From Acidobacteriaceae bacterium (GTDB lineage: Bacteria > Acidobacteriota > Terriglobia > Terriglobales > Acidobacteriaceae): a stretch of 39,845 bases of DNA. The position numbers were made by a program, and so were the translations under genes. Positions 26,694-34,971 of this stretch are shown here, piece after piece. Positions within the stretch are counted from its first letter, which is position 1. Every line of letters starts with the position of its first letter. A model generated the notes under the pieces. That model was not told the DNA's origin. It did not search any database and saw only the letters and a program-made list of their open reading frames with translations. Location of the stretch: assembly GCA_030037635.1 (NCBI GenBank), contig JASHQH010000183.1:1-39845 (forward strand). Direction: 5' to 3'.

Positions 26694-28361
26694 TCAGAAA
26701 GTGAAGCGGCCGCCGATCGTCGGAGCCCAGTTGCTGTTGTGCAGATAGGAAATACCCGGGCTATGAGGAATTGCAATGGCCAGACCGCCGGTCACGAACG
26801 AATACGCAACTCCGGCAAATCCGTCGAAACGCCTGACGAAGCGATGATCGGCATAGAGCGACCCTTCGTCAAGCGTTCCCGCGCAGGAGCTGCGCATGTT
26901 GCCCGCCGCACAGGCCGGCGGCGATCGGAAATCGTTCTGTCGCTGTTCGTACCACGATAAAGTGACGTCGGTCTTGGTGCGGTAGGTGTACTTGATGCCC
27001 TCCCACCAGATCTGCACCAGCTTTTCATTATCAAGATTGTTGTCTTCCACGCCGCTCATCACATAGCCCCCCTGATCGGTGGCGCCCACGCCTAGCGGGT
27101 TCTTGGGATTGTTCTGCCAGATGTACTCGTAGCCGGCATAAAACTTCAGCGGGTCCCACGCATACTTGGCTGCCGCCATCACCGCGTTGTTGTCGGTCAC
27201 AATGCCATACACCGTGTTGTCGGTGCTGATGAGATTGTTGTCTGCGGCCACAGCATTGGGACCGCTGACCTCGATCGTATTGATGCTGTCGACGGTGGAC
27301 TGGTAGGGCTGCGTTGGACTGGTAGCGCCCAGCAGCGGATTCAATACGCTGATTGCCTGGTTGTAATGCTGGTAGACCAGATCGGCCGAAAATTCTCCGT
27401 CTTCTCCGCCCAGGTTGAATCCCCAGGCATTGTTGTGCGGATCTTCCGGCGTACAGGTAGTGGCCGTCCAGCTCGTGGCCGTAGCCGAAGGCAGGTAGCA
27501 GCCGCCCGTACCATCGACGAATTTGTACATCGCACCGAAATGGATCGGGCCATCGATGATGCGGTATTTCACGGCGTCGTCCCAGCGCGTGTCTTCGGTG
27601 TCGCCCCCGCCCGCCATGGTGCCGTTATAGCCGATGTACGAAAACGCATAGCCGCCCGAGACCGGATCGTAAAGCAGCATGGTATCGGTGCCCAGTGCGC
27701 GCTGGCGGCCGAAGGTCAGCGTGCCGAAATCCTTCGACGAGATACCTGCATAATATTCGTCATTCAACGGCTGGCCCGCGCGTGCCCCGTCAATGGCCAT
27801 TGAATAGTCGGCTCGGGGAAGGCCATTGTCTTTGATGTCGGTGAGGGACGCATTGGACAGCTGGCCCGACTGCGGATTGATGCCGGTGGATGCATTGAAT
27901 ACTACCGACAAGCCATGAAAGAACTCTACATTGCCCCTGACGCCCACACCAGTCTGCGACAGGTTATCCGGTTCAACGAGGAACCGGGAGCCGGCAGCGT
28001 TCCGGTTCACCAACGATGAACCTTCATAGTTATAAGGGCTTTGCGGCAGCCCGTGGCTCACCCAGCCAAGGCCCACATCATACGCGCCATACAGCGTGAT
28101 GCCGTGCCAGGTAAGCGCATCGGGATTGGCTGGAGCTGCCGCGGCTTGGCTTGTGGGATTTGGGGCCGCGGCCTGAGCCCGGGCGACCGGCACCGGCGTG
28201 CAGATCGGAACGGCGGCGAAGAAAACGAGGAGAGTGGAAAGGGCAATCCTGGATGGCGTCCGAGGATCGCGCCACAACCAAGAAATCAAAATGGCCTGCA
28301 ACGAATTCGTCGCTTTTGCAGGATACAGAGACGTGTACCGAAGAGAGCTGTGCATGAGCAT
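26694..28361 (-). CDS. Outer-membrane porin (general porin-like)
   Basis: A 555-residue predicted trimeric-porin-type barrel. It begins with a long signal region; the hydrophobic core ALSTLLVFFAAVPICTP ends near RAQ, and an Ala/Pro-rich linker follows. Barrel landmarks are WHGITLYGAYDVGLGWVSHG, then GTLTFGRQRAL, a motif seen in Gram-negative porins, and repeated strands such as FYAGYEYIWQN. It ends with an aromatic C-terminus (GGRFTF). A GGAG site lies five bases before the first ATG (28361). Alternate starts (28355) would shorten the signal region. Substrate is unknown. Confidence 0.85.
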   Translation of the reverse strand: MLMHSSLRYTSLYPAKATNSLQAILISWLWRDPRTPSRIALSTLLVFFAAVPICTPVPVARAQAAAPNPTSQAAAAPANPDALTWHGITLYGAYDVGLGWVSHGLPQSPYNYEGSSLVNRNAAGSRFLVEPDNLSQTGVGVRGNVEFFHGLSVVFNASTGINPQSGQLSNASLTDIKDNGLPRADYSMAIDGARAGQPLNDEYYAGISSKDFGTLTFGRQRALGTDTMLLYDPVSGGYAFSYIGYNGTMAGGGDTEDTRWDDAVKYRIIDGPIHFGAMYKFVDGTGGCYLPSATATSWTATTCTPEDPHNNAWGFNLGGEDGEFSADLVYQHYNQAISVLNPLLGATSPTQPYQSTVDSINTIEVSGPNAVAADNNLISTDNTVYGIVTDNNAVMAAAKYAWDPLKFYAGYEYIWQNNPKNPLGVGATDQGGYVMSGVEDNNLDNEKLVQIWWEGIKYTYRTKTDVTLSWYEQRQNDFRSPPACAAGNMRSSCAGTLDEGSLYADHRFVRRFDGFAGVAYSFVTGGLAIAIPHSPGISYLHNSNWAPTIGGRFTF

Positions 28362-28692
28362 AGAATCTCCAGAGGAAATTTGGCGAGGATACCGGTGGGC
28401 CTGTACTCGGCCGGGATCGAACTCCTGCGTGGGGAAGGTTTGCGAGCCCGGCCTTTGATCTATCGAATTTATACGTTTCGAATCACACCGTCAACCAGCT
28501 TGCAGCGAATGAGGATTCGCTGTAGCCGGCCAACCACAACGGCAGCCGAAGCGGCTGTCATCCTGCCCCTGAGCGGAGCGAAGCCGAAGGATCTGCAGTT
28601 GCTTCTAGCTGTGTAACCAGGGCACGGCTTCTCGGGGTGACGCGACTGATTTTTGGTCGCTGGGGTGACTTGACCCGGTCCGAAATCGCGCT
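28362..28692. repeat. Gene-free spacer with dispersed palindromic repeats
   Basis: This 331-bp stretch upstream of the porin contains no plausible gene. At 28558-28605 it carries tgtcatcctg...gaaggatctgcagttgc, which has the look of a dispersed repeat. At about 28636-28665 it carries a hairpin gcgac/gtcgc followed by tggggtg, resembling the repeat at 22211. The porin promoter should be in the AT-rich part near 28460-28490, where tatcgaatttatacg is the best -10 neighbourhood on either strand, but it is not well defined. Confidence 0.5.
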
Positions 28693-29115
28693 CTAAGTTG
28701 CGTCCAACCGCTCGATCATCACATCGGTTGATTTGATCAAGGCCGCCGCGGTGTCACCCTTTTTCAGGCGCAGCTCCTTCACGGCCTCGGCGGTGATGAT
28801 CGCCGTAACCTGAGCGTCTCCGATGGCCAGCACAACCTCTGCCAGAAGCCCCTCGGTTCTCACGCTGACCACCCTCCCAGCCAGCTGATTGCGCCCGCTC
28901 ACACGGCGGTATCGCGCGCGCGACTCGGTTTCCGATCGCGCGGCATCCTTTTCAAGAAACGGCCTGAGGCTTGCTGCGGCGAGCCGGTGATGTCCACCCG
29001 GAGTGCGAACCGTTTTCAATTTCCCGGCCAGGATCCATTTCTTGATGGCGGGATAACTGATCCCGAGCATGCGTGATGCTTCACGCGGCGTCAAAAGCTG
29101 CCTTTGCGCGCTCAT
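28693..29115 (-). CDS. HTH-plus-Mop (TOBE) molybdate-type regulator
   Basis: A 140-residue protein combining a MerR/excisionase-like helix-turn-helix (about 6-50: LLTPREASRMLGISYPAIKK and then TPGGHHRLAAASL) with a Mop/TOBE small-molecule-binding domain (about 74-137: NQLAGRVVSVRTEGLLAEVV and ITAEAVKELRLKKGD). Proteins with this pairing are thought to sense molybdate or tungstate and control uptake or molybdopterin genes, analogous to ModE but with another HTH. No molybdate transporter is adjacent in this window, although a MoaD-like gene lies 7 kb away. The basic linker RARYRRVSGR joins the two parts. Confidence 0.85.
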   Translation of the reverse strand: MSAQRQLLTPREASRMLGISYPAIKKWILAGKLKTVRTPGGHHRLAAASLRPFLEKDAARSETESRARYRRVSGRNQLAGRVVSVRTEGLLAEVVLAIGDAQVTAIITAEAVKELRLKKGDTAAALIKSTDVMIERLDAT

Positions 29116-29258
29116 GTCCTATCTTTGTAGCACCTTCCGTGCCCGGGATGCGAAGTTTACTTCGCTCCGGCCGGCCTCTGAGCCCCGATTAGCTCCCGTT
29201 GCCGGCCGAAGAACCACAAAGCGCGCTAGATTTCAGTACCCATTCTGGAAGCTGAGCC

Positions 29259-29522
29259 GTGAAGGCGGGACCACGATCGACCGGTCTCCTTCTCCTGGGC
29301 TTGGGCTGCGCGCTCACTGCAGCCGCGCAGACCTCGACGCCACAGCACGAGACGACTGTCCTGGTCGTCAATGCCCTTCCTCAGCCGCCGCAGCCGGTCA
29401 AATCGGTGCAAGCGCTCCTCGACAAGCGGCGGGTTTCGCTGCGGCAGCTGCCTGACGATAGCCAGCAGGCGACCGGCGCTGACCCACCCCCCCGGGGGGC
29501 CCCCCCACCTTTTCGGGGTTAA
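29259..29522 (+). pseudogene. 5' fragment of a secreted protein, truncated at a C/G tract
   Basis: A GTG-started frame encodes a signal peptide (LLLLGLGCALTAAAQ) and a proline-rich start TTVLVVNALPQPPQPVK, then SLRQLPDDSQQATG. The coding character then collapses at a run of seven C, six G and seven C (29487-29506), after which the frame reads only prolines and soon stops. The N-terminal part looks like a real secreted protein and the rest is missing, so I read it as a gene broken by insertion, deletion or misassembly. No ribosome site is evident. Confidence 0.45.
29487..29506. other. C7-G6-C7 homopolymer block at a sequence junction
   Basis: Three adjoining homopolymer runs form a self-complementary block. 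Base composition changes across it: coding high-GC sequence to the left, mixed non-coding sequence with T-runs (ttttttt at about 29529) to the right. It may be a recombination scar or an assembly join. Confidence 0.5.
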
Positions 29523-29720
29523 GTGCCTTTTTTTGAGCCATTTGTACCCCCGATGGCCAGCCGCAGGCTATTGAAAGCAGGCGGGTTAGGAGCCAAATTC
29601 GTCGAACCAAATGGCTTAGCTGGGTTAGCGGTATTGACGTTCGTGCAGCGCGGATGGCTCCGCTGATACCGCTCGCTCGGCTGGTTTTCGTCATTCTGTG
29701 TTCAGGTTAGCAAAGCGCGA

Positions 29721-29806
29721 GAAATAATCTGCAAAGCCGCGAAAAATTTTTGGCGAGTGTTTTCAGTGGGTTGCGGGCCTAGCTTTGGCAGCGAGGGATT
29801 GACGGG
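29721..29806 (+). repeat. Left copy of an 86-bp inverted repeat pair
   Basis: Aligned by eye without gaps to the reverse complement of 30263-30348, this segment matches at 71 of 86 positions (about 83%). The best-conserved part reads agtgttttcagtgggttgcg, and both copies end ttgacggg. Weaker similarity continues about 18 bp outward (cag.ttag and cgcg). It ends just before the ribosome site of the zinc-ribbon ORF, so it may act as its leader or promoter. Confidence 0.8.
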
Positions 29807-29813
29807 AGGTGAC

Positions 29814-30011
29814 GTGGGGTCACCGATGGTTCTGAAGCACATCTTCAGCGACATCAACGCTCTTGATTTTGCGGAAAAGAAGATGCGGATTTGCGAGTGC
29901 GGCCAGCTGGTACTGCGGGATTGGGACCTTTCCACGACTCAATCCTGCCACGCCTGTGAACATGTCTTCTCGGGCGAGGAAGCGGAGCGGTCTGTAGATC
30001 AAACCACCTAA
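29814..30011 (+). CDS. Small zinc-ribbon protein
   Basis: A 65-residue ORF starting at GTG 29814, four bases after GGGAGG (29804-29809); an ATG at 29826 is an alternative, and the frame is open further upstream. It contains two metal-ligand pairs, CECG and CHAC, in RICECGQLVLRDW and TTQSCHACEHVFSG, spaced like a rubredoxin-type or zinc-ribbon knuckle. No family recognised beyond that. It is the only plausible gene between 29.5 and 30.8 kb and lies between the two inverted repeat copies, which suggests that they travel together. Confidence 0.55.
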   Translation: MGSPMVLKHIFSDINALDFAEKKMRICECGQLVLRDWDLSTTQSCHACEHVFSGEEAERSVDQTT

Positions 30012-30262
30012 GCCGGGCGGCTGCCGAGTAGCTCCGAGCGTGAGAACGGAGATGGTGCCCCGTACCCAAGGCGTCAGCCCGATCCGCTTCCGGTTGCGTC
30101 AGCAGATCACCCTCGAAATTCGAAGGCTATCGACGGACCTGTGGCCGGTCCTAGTCTAACTTGCTGGCTTCGTGGCAAACCGCTCATGGCGCGACTTTCG
30201 CCAGAATGCGATAGGTCCTGGGAAACGGGCATCTCGTCACCAGCCCGCGGCCCTTCCGCTCC

Positions 30263-30348
30263 CCCGTCAACCCCTTCGCCCCACAGCTCCGCCCGCAACC
30301 CACTGAAAACACTTGTCAAAAAAATTTCGCCGCTTTGCAGGTTATTTC
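30263..30348 (-). repeat. Right (inverted) copy of the 86-bp repeat pair
   Basis: Reverse complement of the segment at 29721-29806, with 15 mismatches by eye. It includes the t-run and ttgacaagtgttttcag stretch. Unlike the left copy it does not lead into a zinc-ribbon ORF; the minus-strand frame downstream (30319-30107) lacks cysteine pairs and does not look coding. The left and right copies are about 456 bp apart. Confidence 0.8.
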
Positions 30349-30779
30349 GCGCGAATCTCTAAACTGGCTTTGATGGCAGAAATAACGACGCACACATTTC
30401 GGGGGGCTCCGAAAAACCACTGGACTCCTGGTATTGGCTACCGGCGCTTTCCGTTAAGTCCCTATTTTCCAGGATTCGGAGGATTTAAACCGCCCGGAAT
30501 CAGCGGCTTGCCGAAATCGGTGAAACGTATAAGCGATTGATATGAGGGAATTTAACCCCAAAGACAACCGGGGGGAGGGGTACCAATGTAGGGTACAAAC
30601 CGCGCCCCGGACAAGACTGGGCCAGACGAACGTGGACCTGCTAACGTGCACTTGAGCGCACGCGAACACCGCTAACACCGCTGCCCCGCGCTAGTCCGTC
30701 GCCGTCTCGCTCAACGCCTGTGCGCCCGTCCTGCGCACGCGCGCTTCGGCCGACTGCCAACTGTGGCACGGTTTTCTGC
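30349..30779. other. Gene-free spacer between the inverted repeat and the decarboxylase gene
   Basis: No convincing ORF, ribosome site or RNA gene was found here on either strand. Composition is less GC-rich than the coding parts, with A/T runs and purine blocks such as ccggggggaggggtacc at about 30569. A short dyad ggtacc/gggtac lies near 30580-30597. This 431-bp stretch together with 29.5-30.3 kb forms the gene-poor island. Confidence 0.5.
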
Positions 30780-32285
30780 TCAGGCCGGGCGAGGATGAGC
30801 CGGCCTCATCTGCGCATCCAACTCGCCGCCGATCCGTACCACGAGCGGCAGCAAATCGTGAACGTCCTGAAGGGTAGTTCGGAAATTCACGATGCAGGCG
30901 CGCAAGGCGTATTTGCCGCCGATGATGGCGTTGGAAACGTAGGCCTCGCCGCCCTGTTGCAAGCGCGTCAACAGTTCGCAATTGAGATCATTCAGATAGT
31001 TTGTGACGTTGTTGTCCATGCGATCGAGATCGGAGGGGACATAGCGGAATGTGGTGATACTCAATCCGTGACTCAGGGCCTGGAGTTGAGGGAATGCGGC
31101 GATGCGCTCGTACATCGAGCGCGCGAGGCGGATGTCGCCGGAGATCATCTGCGCGTAGCCCTCGCGCCCAACCTGCTGCAATGCGAGCCACACCTTCAGG
31201 GCGCGGAATCCTCTTGAATTCTGCGGGCCAAGATCAAAGTAGTTGGTGGCTTCGACTCCGAAATGATAGTAAGGCGGATGATAGGCAAACGCGCCGCGCA
31301 GACTGGAGATATCGCGGGTCAAGGCGCATCCGGCTTCGAGGGGCGCATAAAGCCACTTGTGCGGATCGACTGCGATGGAATCGGCCTCGCCCAGGCCCGC
31401 GAACAACGCTGCGGAAGCGGGCACAGCGGCAGCCAGCGCACCATAGGCGCCGTCGACATGCAACCACAAATTAAACTCGCGACAGAGGACAGCCAGCCGG
31501 CTGAGCGGATCAACGGCTCCGGTGCTGACCGTGCCTGCGTTGGCAATGACAAGAAATGGCTTGTCGCCAGCCTCAATGTCCTCGCGAACCCGGGTACGCA
31601 GCGCCTCAAGGTTGATTCGGAATTCGCCGTCGGCAGGGATCCAGCGGATGGAATCTGTGCCGAGGCCTGAAATATCGGCCGCCTTTTGAATCCATGTGTG
31701 GGTCTCGGACGAGCAGTAGACGCGAAGACGCGTACCGCCAACACCCGCAGTGCGAATGTCAGATCCGGCTTTGGCCGCGCGGGCCGCGAGGAAGCACACG
31801 ATGTTTGCCATGTTCCCGCCGCTGACGAAGAGGCCGCCACAGCCGGTGGGATAGCCGAGCATCTCCGCAACCCAGCGCACCGTTTGCGCTTCGATTTCGC
31901 TGGCCATGGGCGATAGCAGCCATGCGCCGCAGTTGGCGTTCACCGCGGATGCCAGAAACTCACCCAACATGCCGATCGGGGCCGGGGACGAAGTGACGTA
32001 GCCCCAGAAACGCGGGTGCCCGTTAAAAAGCGAGTGATCGAACAGCAGAGTGGCGGCGCGATCGACCAGAGCGGCCAGGGGCGCACCCTCGCGTGGCAGC
32101 GGACGCGCTGCATCCATCGCCTCGCGAACGGCCGATGGCGACTCGCCGCGAGTGACTGGAGAGGCGGGGAGGCGGTCGAGAAAATCGGCGACACGATCTA
32201 CGAGCCGATGAGCGGCGCTGCGGAAGTCATCCGACGAGATCGCCAGTGGAGAGATACGGTTGACGACGTCATCGGATGGTGACAT
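30780..32285 (-). CDS. PLP-dependent group II amino-acid decarboxylase
   Basis: A fold-type I decarboxylase of the aromatic-L-amino-acid/glutamate decarboxylase (DDC) family that would make an amine from an amino acid. The 501 residues show FNGHPRFWGYVTSSPAPIG (87-105), FVSGGNMANIVC (153-164), the stacking His196 in SSETHTWIQKA, Asp278 in HVDGAYG, and PLP lysine Lys310 in DPHKWLY. GGAGAC lies eight bases before the ATG at 32285. The substrate (tyrosine, phenylalanine, tryptophan or other) cannot be assigned. It is divergent from cysK with 75 bp between starts. Confidence 0.9.
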   Translation of the reverse strand: MSPSDDVVNRISPLAISSDDFRSAAHRLVDRVADFLDRLPASPVTRGESPSAVREAMDAARPLPREGAPLAALVDRAATLLFDHSLFNGHPRFWGYVTSSPAPIGMLGEFLASAVNANCGAWLLSPMASEIEAQTVRWVAEMLGYPTGCGGLFVSGGNMANIVCFLAARAAKAGSDIRTAGVGGTRLRVYCSSETHTWIQKAADISGLGTDSIRWIPADGEFRINLEALRTRVREDIEAGDKPFLVIANAGTVSTGAVDPLSRLAVLCREFNLWLHVDGAYGALAAAVPASAALFAGLGEADSIAVDPHKWLYAPLEAGCALTRDISSLRGAFAYHPPYYHFGVEATNYFDLGPQNSRGFRALKVWLALQQVGREGYAQMISGDIRLARSMYERIAAFPQLQALSHGLSITTFRYVPSDLDRMDNNVTNYLNDLNCELLTRLQQGGEAYVSNAIIGGKYALRACIVNFRTTLQDVHDLLPLVVRIGGELDAQMRPAHPRPA

Positions 32286-32330
32286 GAGCGGTGTCTCCTG
32301 AAAGGTCTCGAGCAGGCTGAGTCACGACTG

Positions 32331-32336
32331 TACAAT
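32331..32336 (+). promoter_or_regulatory. Candidate -10 box for cysK
   Basis: TACAAT lies 24 bp before the cysK ATG in the short divergent gap. No convincing -35 was found at 16-18 bp upstream, so the call rests on the hexamer and its position only. Confidence 0.3.
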
Positions 32337-32360
32337 TAGGTGCGTTCGGAGGTCAAGAAA

Positions 32361-33413
32361 ATGAGCAAGTTCGCGAACATCACGGAAACGGTCGGCAATA
32401 CTCCGGTGATCAGAATCAATCGGCTGGCGCCCCCGGAAGTGAACCTCTATGTAAAGGTCGAGGCGTTTAACCCGCTTGGGTCGGTGAAGGATCGCCTCGC
32501 CCTGGGCGTGATTGAAGAGGCAGAGCGCACCGGGAAGCTGAAACCAGGGCAGACCGTGGTGGAGGCCACCAGTGGCAACACCGGTATTGGGCTGGCGATG
32601 GTATGCGCGGCAAAGGGATACCCGCTGGTAGTGACAATGGCGGAGACCTTCAGCATCGAGCGCCGAAAGCTCATGCGGTTTTTAGGCGCCAAGGTGGTGA
32701 TCACGCCGGCGTCGGCTCGGGCGGTGGGAATGGTGAAGAAGACCATTGAACTCGCCGAGAAACACGGATGGTATTACACGCGGCAGTTCGAAAACGAAGC
32801 GAATGCCGATATGCACTCGCGAACCACTGCGCAAGAGATCCTTCGGGATTTCAAGGGCGAGCGGCTGGATTACTGGGTGACGGGATTCGGCACAGGGGGC
32901 ACGCTGAAGGGCGTAGCGCGTGTGCTGGCGAGCGAGCGGCCGGAGACAAAGATCGTGGTTTGTGAGCCGGACGATGCGCCGATGCTTTCGAGCGGGATTG
33001 AGCAGGAGCGGAACGAGGATGGATCGGCGAGTGCGCCGCACCCGAGCTGGAAGCCTCATCCGTTGCAAGGATGGAGTCCGGATTTCGTTGCAAAACTAAC
33101 CGGGGATGCGGTCTCAGCGAAGACCATCAGCCGGGTTCTGCGGATTACGAGCGCCGATGCGATGCGCTGCAGCAAGGAGTTGGCGAAGAAGGAAGGTATT
33201 TTTGTCGGCATCACGTCTGGGGGCACGTTCGCGGGGGCGCTCCAGGTTGCGGCGCAGGCACCCAAGGGAGCAACCATCCTGTGCATGTTGCCGGATACAG
33301 GCGAGCGCTACCTGAGCACTCCGTTGTTTGCGGAGGTGTCGCCGGACATGAACGAGGAGGAGTGGGAGATTGCGCGCTCCACGCCCGGGTGCATTCTCGA
33401 ACAAGCGAAGTAG
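32361..33413 (+). CDS. cysK: CysK, cysteine synthase (O-acetylserine sulfhydrylase) with an extended loop
   Basis: PLP enzyme that makes cysteine from O-acetylserine and sulfide. The ATG at 32361 is preferred over an upstream start because GGAGG lies eight bases before it. It yields 350 residues. PLP Lys43 is in NPLGSVKDR, the substrate loop is TSGNTGIGLA (from 70), the phosphate-binding glycines are in GFGTGGTLKG, and TSGGTFAGAL lies near the end. Typical CysK has about 310 residues; the extra length is mostly an insertion around 215-245 (SGIEQERNEDGSASAPHP, then HPLQGWSPDF). CysM or cystathionine beta-synthase are less likely. Confidence 0.92.
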   Translation: MSKFANITETVGNTPVIRINRLAPPEVNLYVKVEAFNPLGSVKDRLALGVIEEAERTGKLKPGQTVVEATSGNTGIGLAMVCAAKGYPLVVTMAETFSIERRKLMRFLGAKVVITPASARAVGMVKKTIELAEKHGWYYTRQFENEANADMHSRTTAQEILRDFKGERLDYWVTGFGTGGTLKGVARVLASERPETKIVVCEPDDAPMLSSGIEQERNEDGSASAPHPSWKPHPLQGWSPDFVAKLTGDAVSAKTISRVLRITSADAMRCSKELAKKEGIFVGITSGGTFAGALQVAAQAPKGATILCMLPDTGERYLSTPLFAEVSPDMNEEEWEIARSTPGCILEQAK

Positions 33414-33560
33414 CCTCAAACCTGGCGGAATCACCGGGCCTTCTGAACCTTGCTCCCAAACGGGTGACCGTGAGATTCCGGGTGCGAGGCGGCGTCGATA
33501 AGCAGATAATCGCCGAGTCACTCATGGAGGGCCCGTCAGAATCGGCGCCCGCGCGCCCGT

Positions 33561-34907
33561 CTAGCGCACGCGTGCGCCGGCGGACTGCGGCGTCAGGTTC
33601 CACAGGAAGGCCATCAGCCCGATGCCCAGCACGACGGAAATCAGGATTCCGTAGAGCGCGGCGTTCCAGCCGTAGTGCTGCGCCAGTGCAGCGATGCCCA
33701 TCGACTCGGCGATGCGCCCCAGCGAGCCCATGATGGACAGCAGGCCGTTGGCCGTGCCGATGGCTTTCTTCGAAGTCACGTCGAGGGCCATGATCCCCAG
33801 CAGCATCTGCGCGGGGTAAACAAAGAAGCCGATCACACCGAAGAGCGTGAGATCGAGCCAGAGCTCGGTGTTGGAACTGAGGAGAATGCCCACGAAGGCC
33901 AGCAACGCGGGAATCATGCACACCACGCAGATCATGCCGCGGCGTCCGCCGATCTTGTCGGAGAGCCATCCGGCCAGAAAGGTGCTGATCATGGCGCTGA
34001 ACTCGAGCGTAAAGGTCCCGATGCCGCCTTCGCCCAGGCTGGCGTGCTTTACCTCTTTCAGGAAGGTCGGGCCCCAGTCGAGCATGGCGTAGCGCGCAAT
34101 GTAGACGAAGAAATTGGCGGCGGCAATGAGCCACAGGTAGCGGTTCTTGAGGATGTAGTCGACCAGCAGCTCGCGCGTGCCCAGCTCATTTTCCGCCGCG
34201 CTGCTGCCTCGCTGGGGATCCTCGTTGCGGTACTCTTCGATGGACGGCAGGCCGACGGACTGCGGCGTATCGCGCAGGCGCAGCATAAGGTAGACGGCGC
34301 AGAGGACCGCCAGAATTCCCGGCACATAAAATGCCGAGCGCCAGCCGAGCAGCTCTGCCGAGTAGGCGGCAATGATGCCGATGAGGCCGCCGCCAACGTT
34401 CTGCGCCAGGTTCCAGAAACCGAACACCGTGCCGCGCTCGCGAATGCTGTACCAATGGCTCAACGAGCGGCCGCAGGGCGCCCATCCCATGCTTTGCGCC
34501 AGCCCGTTCAGCGCCCACAGCGCCAGGTGCGCGCGATAACTGCCGGCCGCGGCAAAGGCAAAGTTGCAGGCCGCGGTGGCCAGCAATCCAAGCGGCATGA
34601 AGTAGCGCGGATTGCTGCGGTCAGAAAGCGAGCCCATGAAAAAACGGCCTAGCCCGTAGACGGCCACCATGACCGCGAGCATATCGCCGATCTGATCTTT
34701 GCTGTAGTTGAGCGCCTGGCCCATTTCTTTCGACACGACGGGCAGGTTGTTGCGGACCAGATAGAACACCGCGTAGCCGATGAACACGGCCTCGAGCACC
34801 TGCCCGCGCAGCCTGGGATAGGTTTTCCTGATGGCTTCGGCGGAGAGACGAGGCAGGTGCGGCGCCGGCCGTAAGAAACGCGGACTCCAATTCATTCGGG
34901 ACCCCAT
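33561..34907 (-). CDS. MFS transporter of the organophosphate:phosphate antiporter type (GlpT/UhpT-like)
   Basis: A 448-residue protein with about twelve hydrophobic segments. Motifs fit the OPA group: FIGYAVFYLVRNNLPVVSKE, GMSLSDR-like FMGSLSDRSN, and MGWAPCGRSLSHWYS then ERGTVFGFWNLAQNVGGG, close to the GlpT/UhpC signature. The second half contains GWLSDKIGGRRG. The frame is open further upstream, but the ATG at 34907 (or 34895) starts just before the first conserved part; no strong ribosome site is seen. It follows deoC by 64 bp, so uptake of a sugar phosphate or polyol phosphate fits, but the substrate is unproven. Confidence 0.87.
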   Translation of the reverse strand: MGSRMNWSPRFLRPAPHLPRLSAEAIRKTYPRLRGQVLEAVFIGYAVFYLVRNNLPVVSKEMGQALNYSKDQIGDMLAVMVAVYGLGRFFMGSLSDRSNPRYFMPLGLLATAACNFAFAAAGSYRAHLALWALNGLAQSMGWAPCGRSLSHWYSIRERGTVFGFWNLAQNVGGGLIGIIAAYSAELLGWRSAFYVPGILAVLCAVYLMLRLRDTPQSVGLPSIEEYRNEDPQRGSSAAENELGTRELLVDYILKNRYLWLIAAANFFVYIARYAMLDWGPTFLKEVKHASLGEGGIGTFTLEFSAMISTFLAGWLSDKIGGRRGMICVVCMIPALLAFVGILLSSNTELWLDLTLFGVIGFFVYPAQMLLGIMALDVTSKKAIGTANGLLSIMGSLGRIAESMGIAALAQHYGWNAALYGILISVVLGIGLMAFLWNLTPQSAGARVR

Positions 34908-34971
34908 GGGTGCGGCAGCTGGCGCCGTTCGAACGCTACAGGAAAAATGATGGCTTGGGCAAGTCGCGCTC

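Noticed and set aside
28400..28440. tRNA-like T-arm (gggatcgaactcc)
   Set aside because: The arms around the TTCGATC loop do not pair, and no anticodon or acceptor stem can be built.
30107..30319. Minus-strand ORF beginning in the right inverted repeat copy
   Set aside because: It has no ribosome site, no cysteine pairs and no similarity to the zinc-ribbon ORF beyond the shared repeat.
30313..30540. Plus-strand 75-residue ORF
   Set aside because: It begins inside the inverted repeat, has no ribosome site and has no recognisable protein features.
29523..30779. Insertion sequence with transposase
   Set aside because: No transposase-sized ORF exists in this interval; only a non-autonomous element could be considered.
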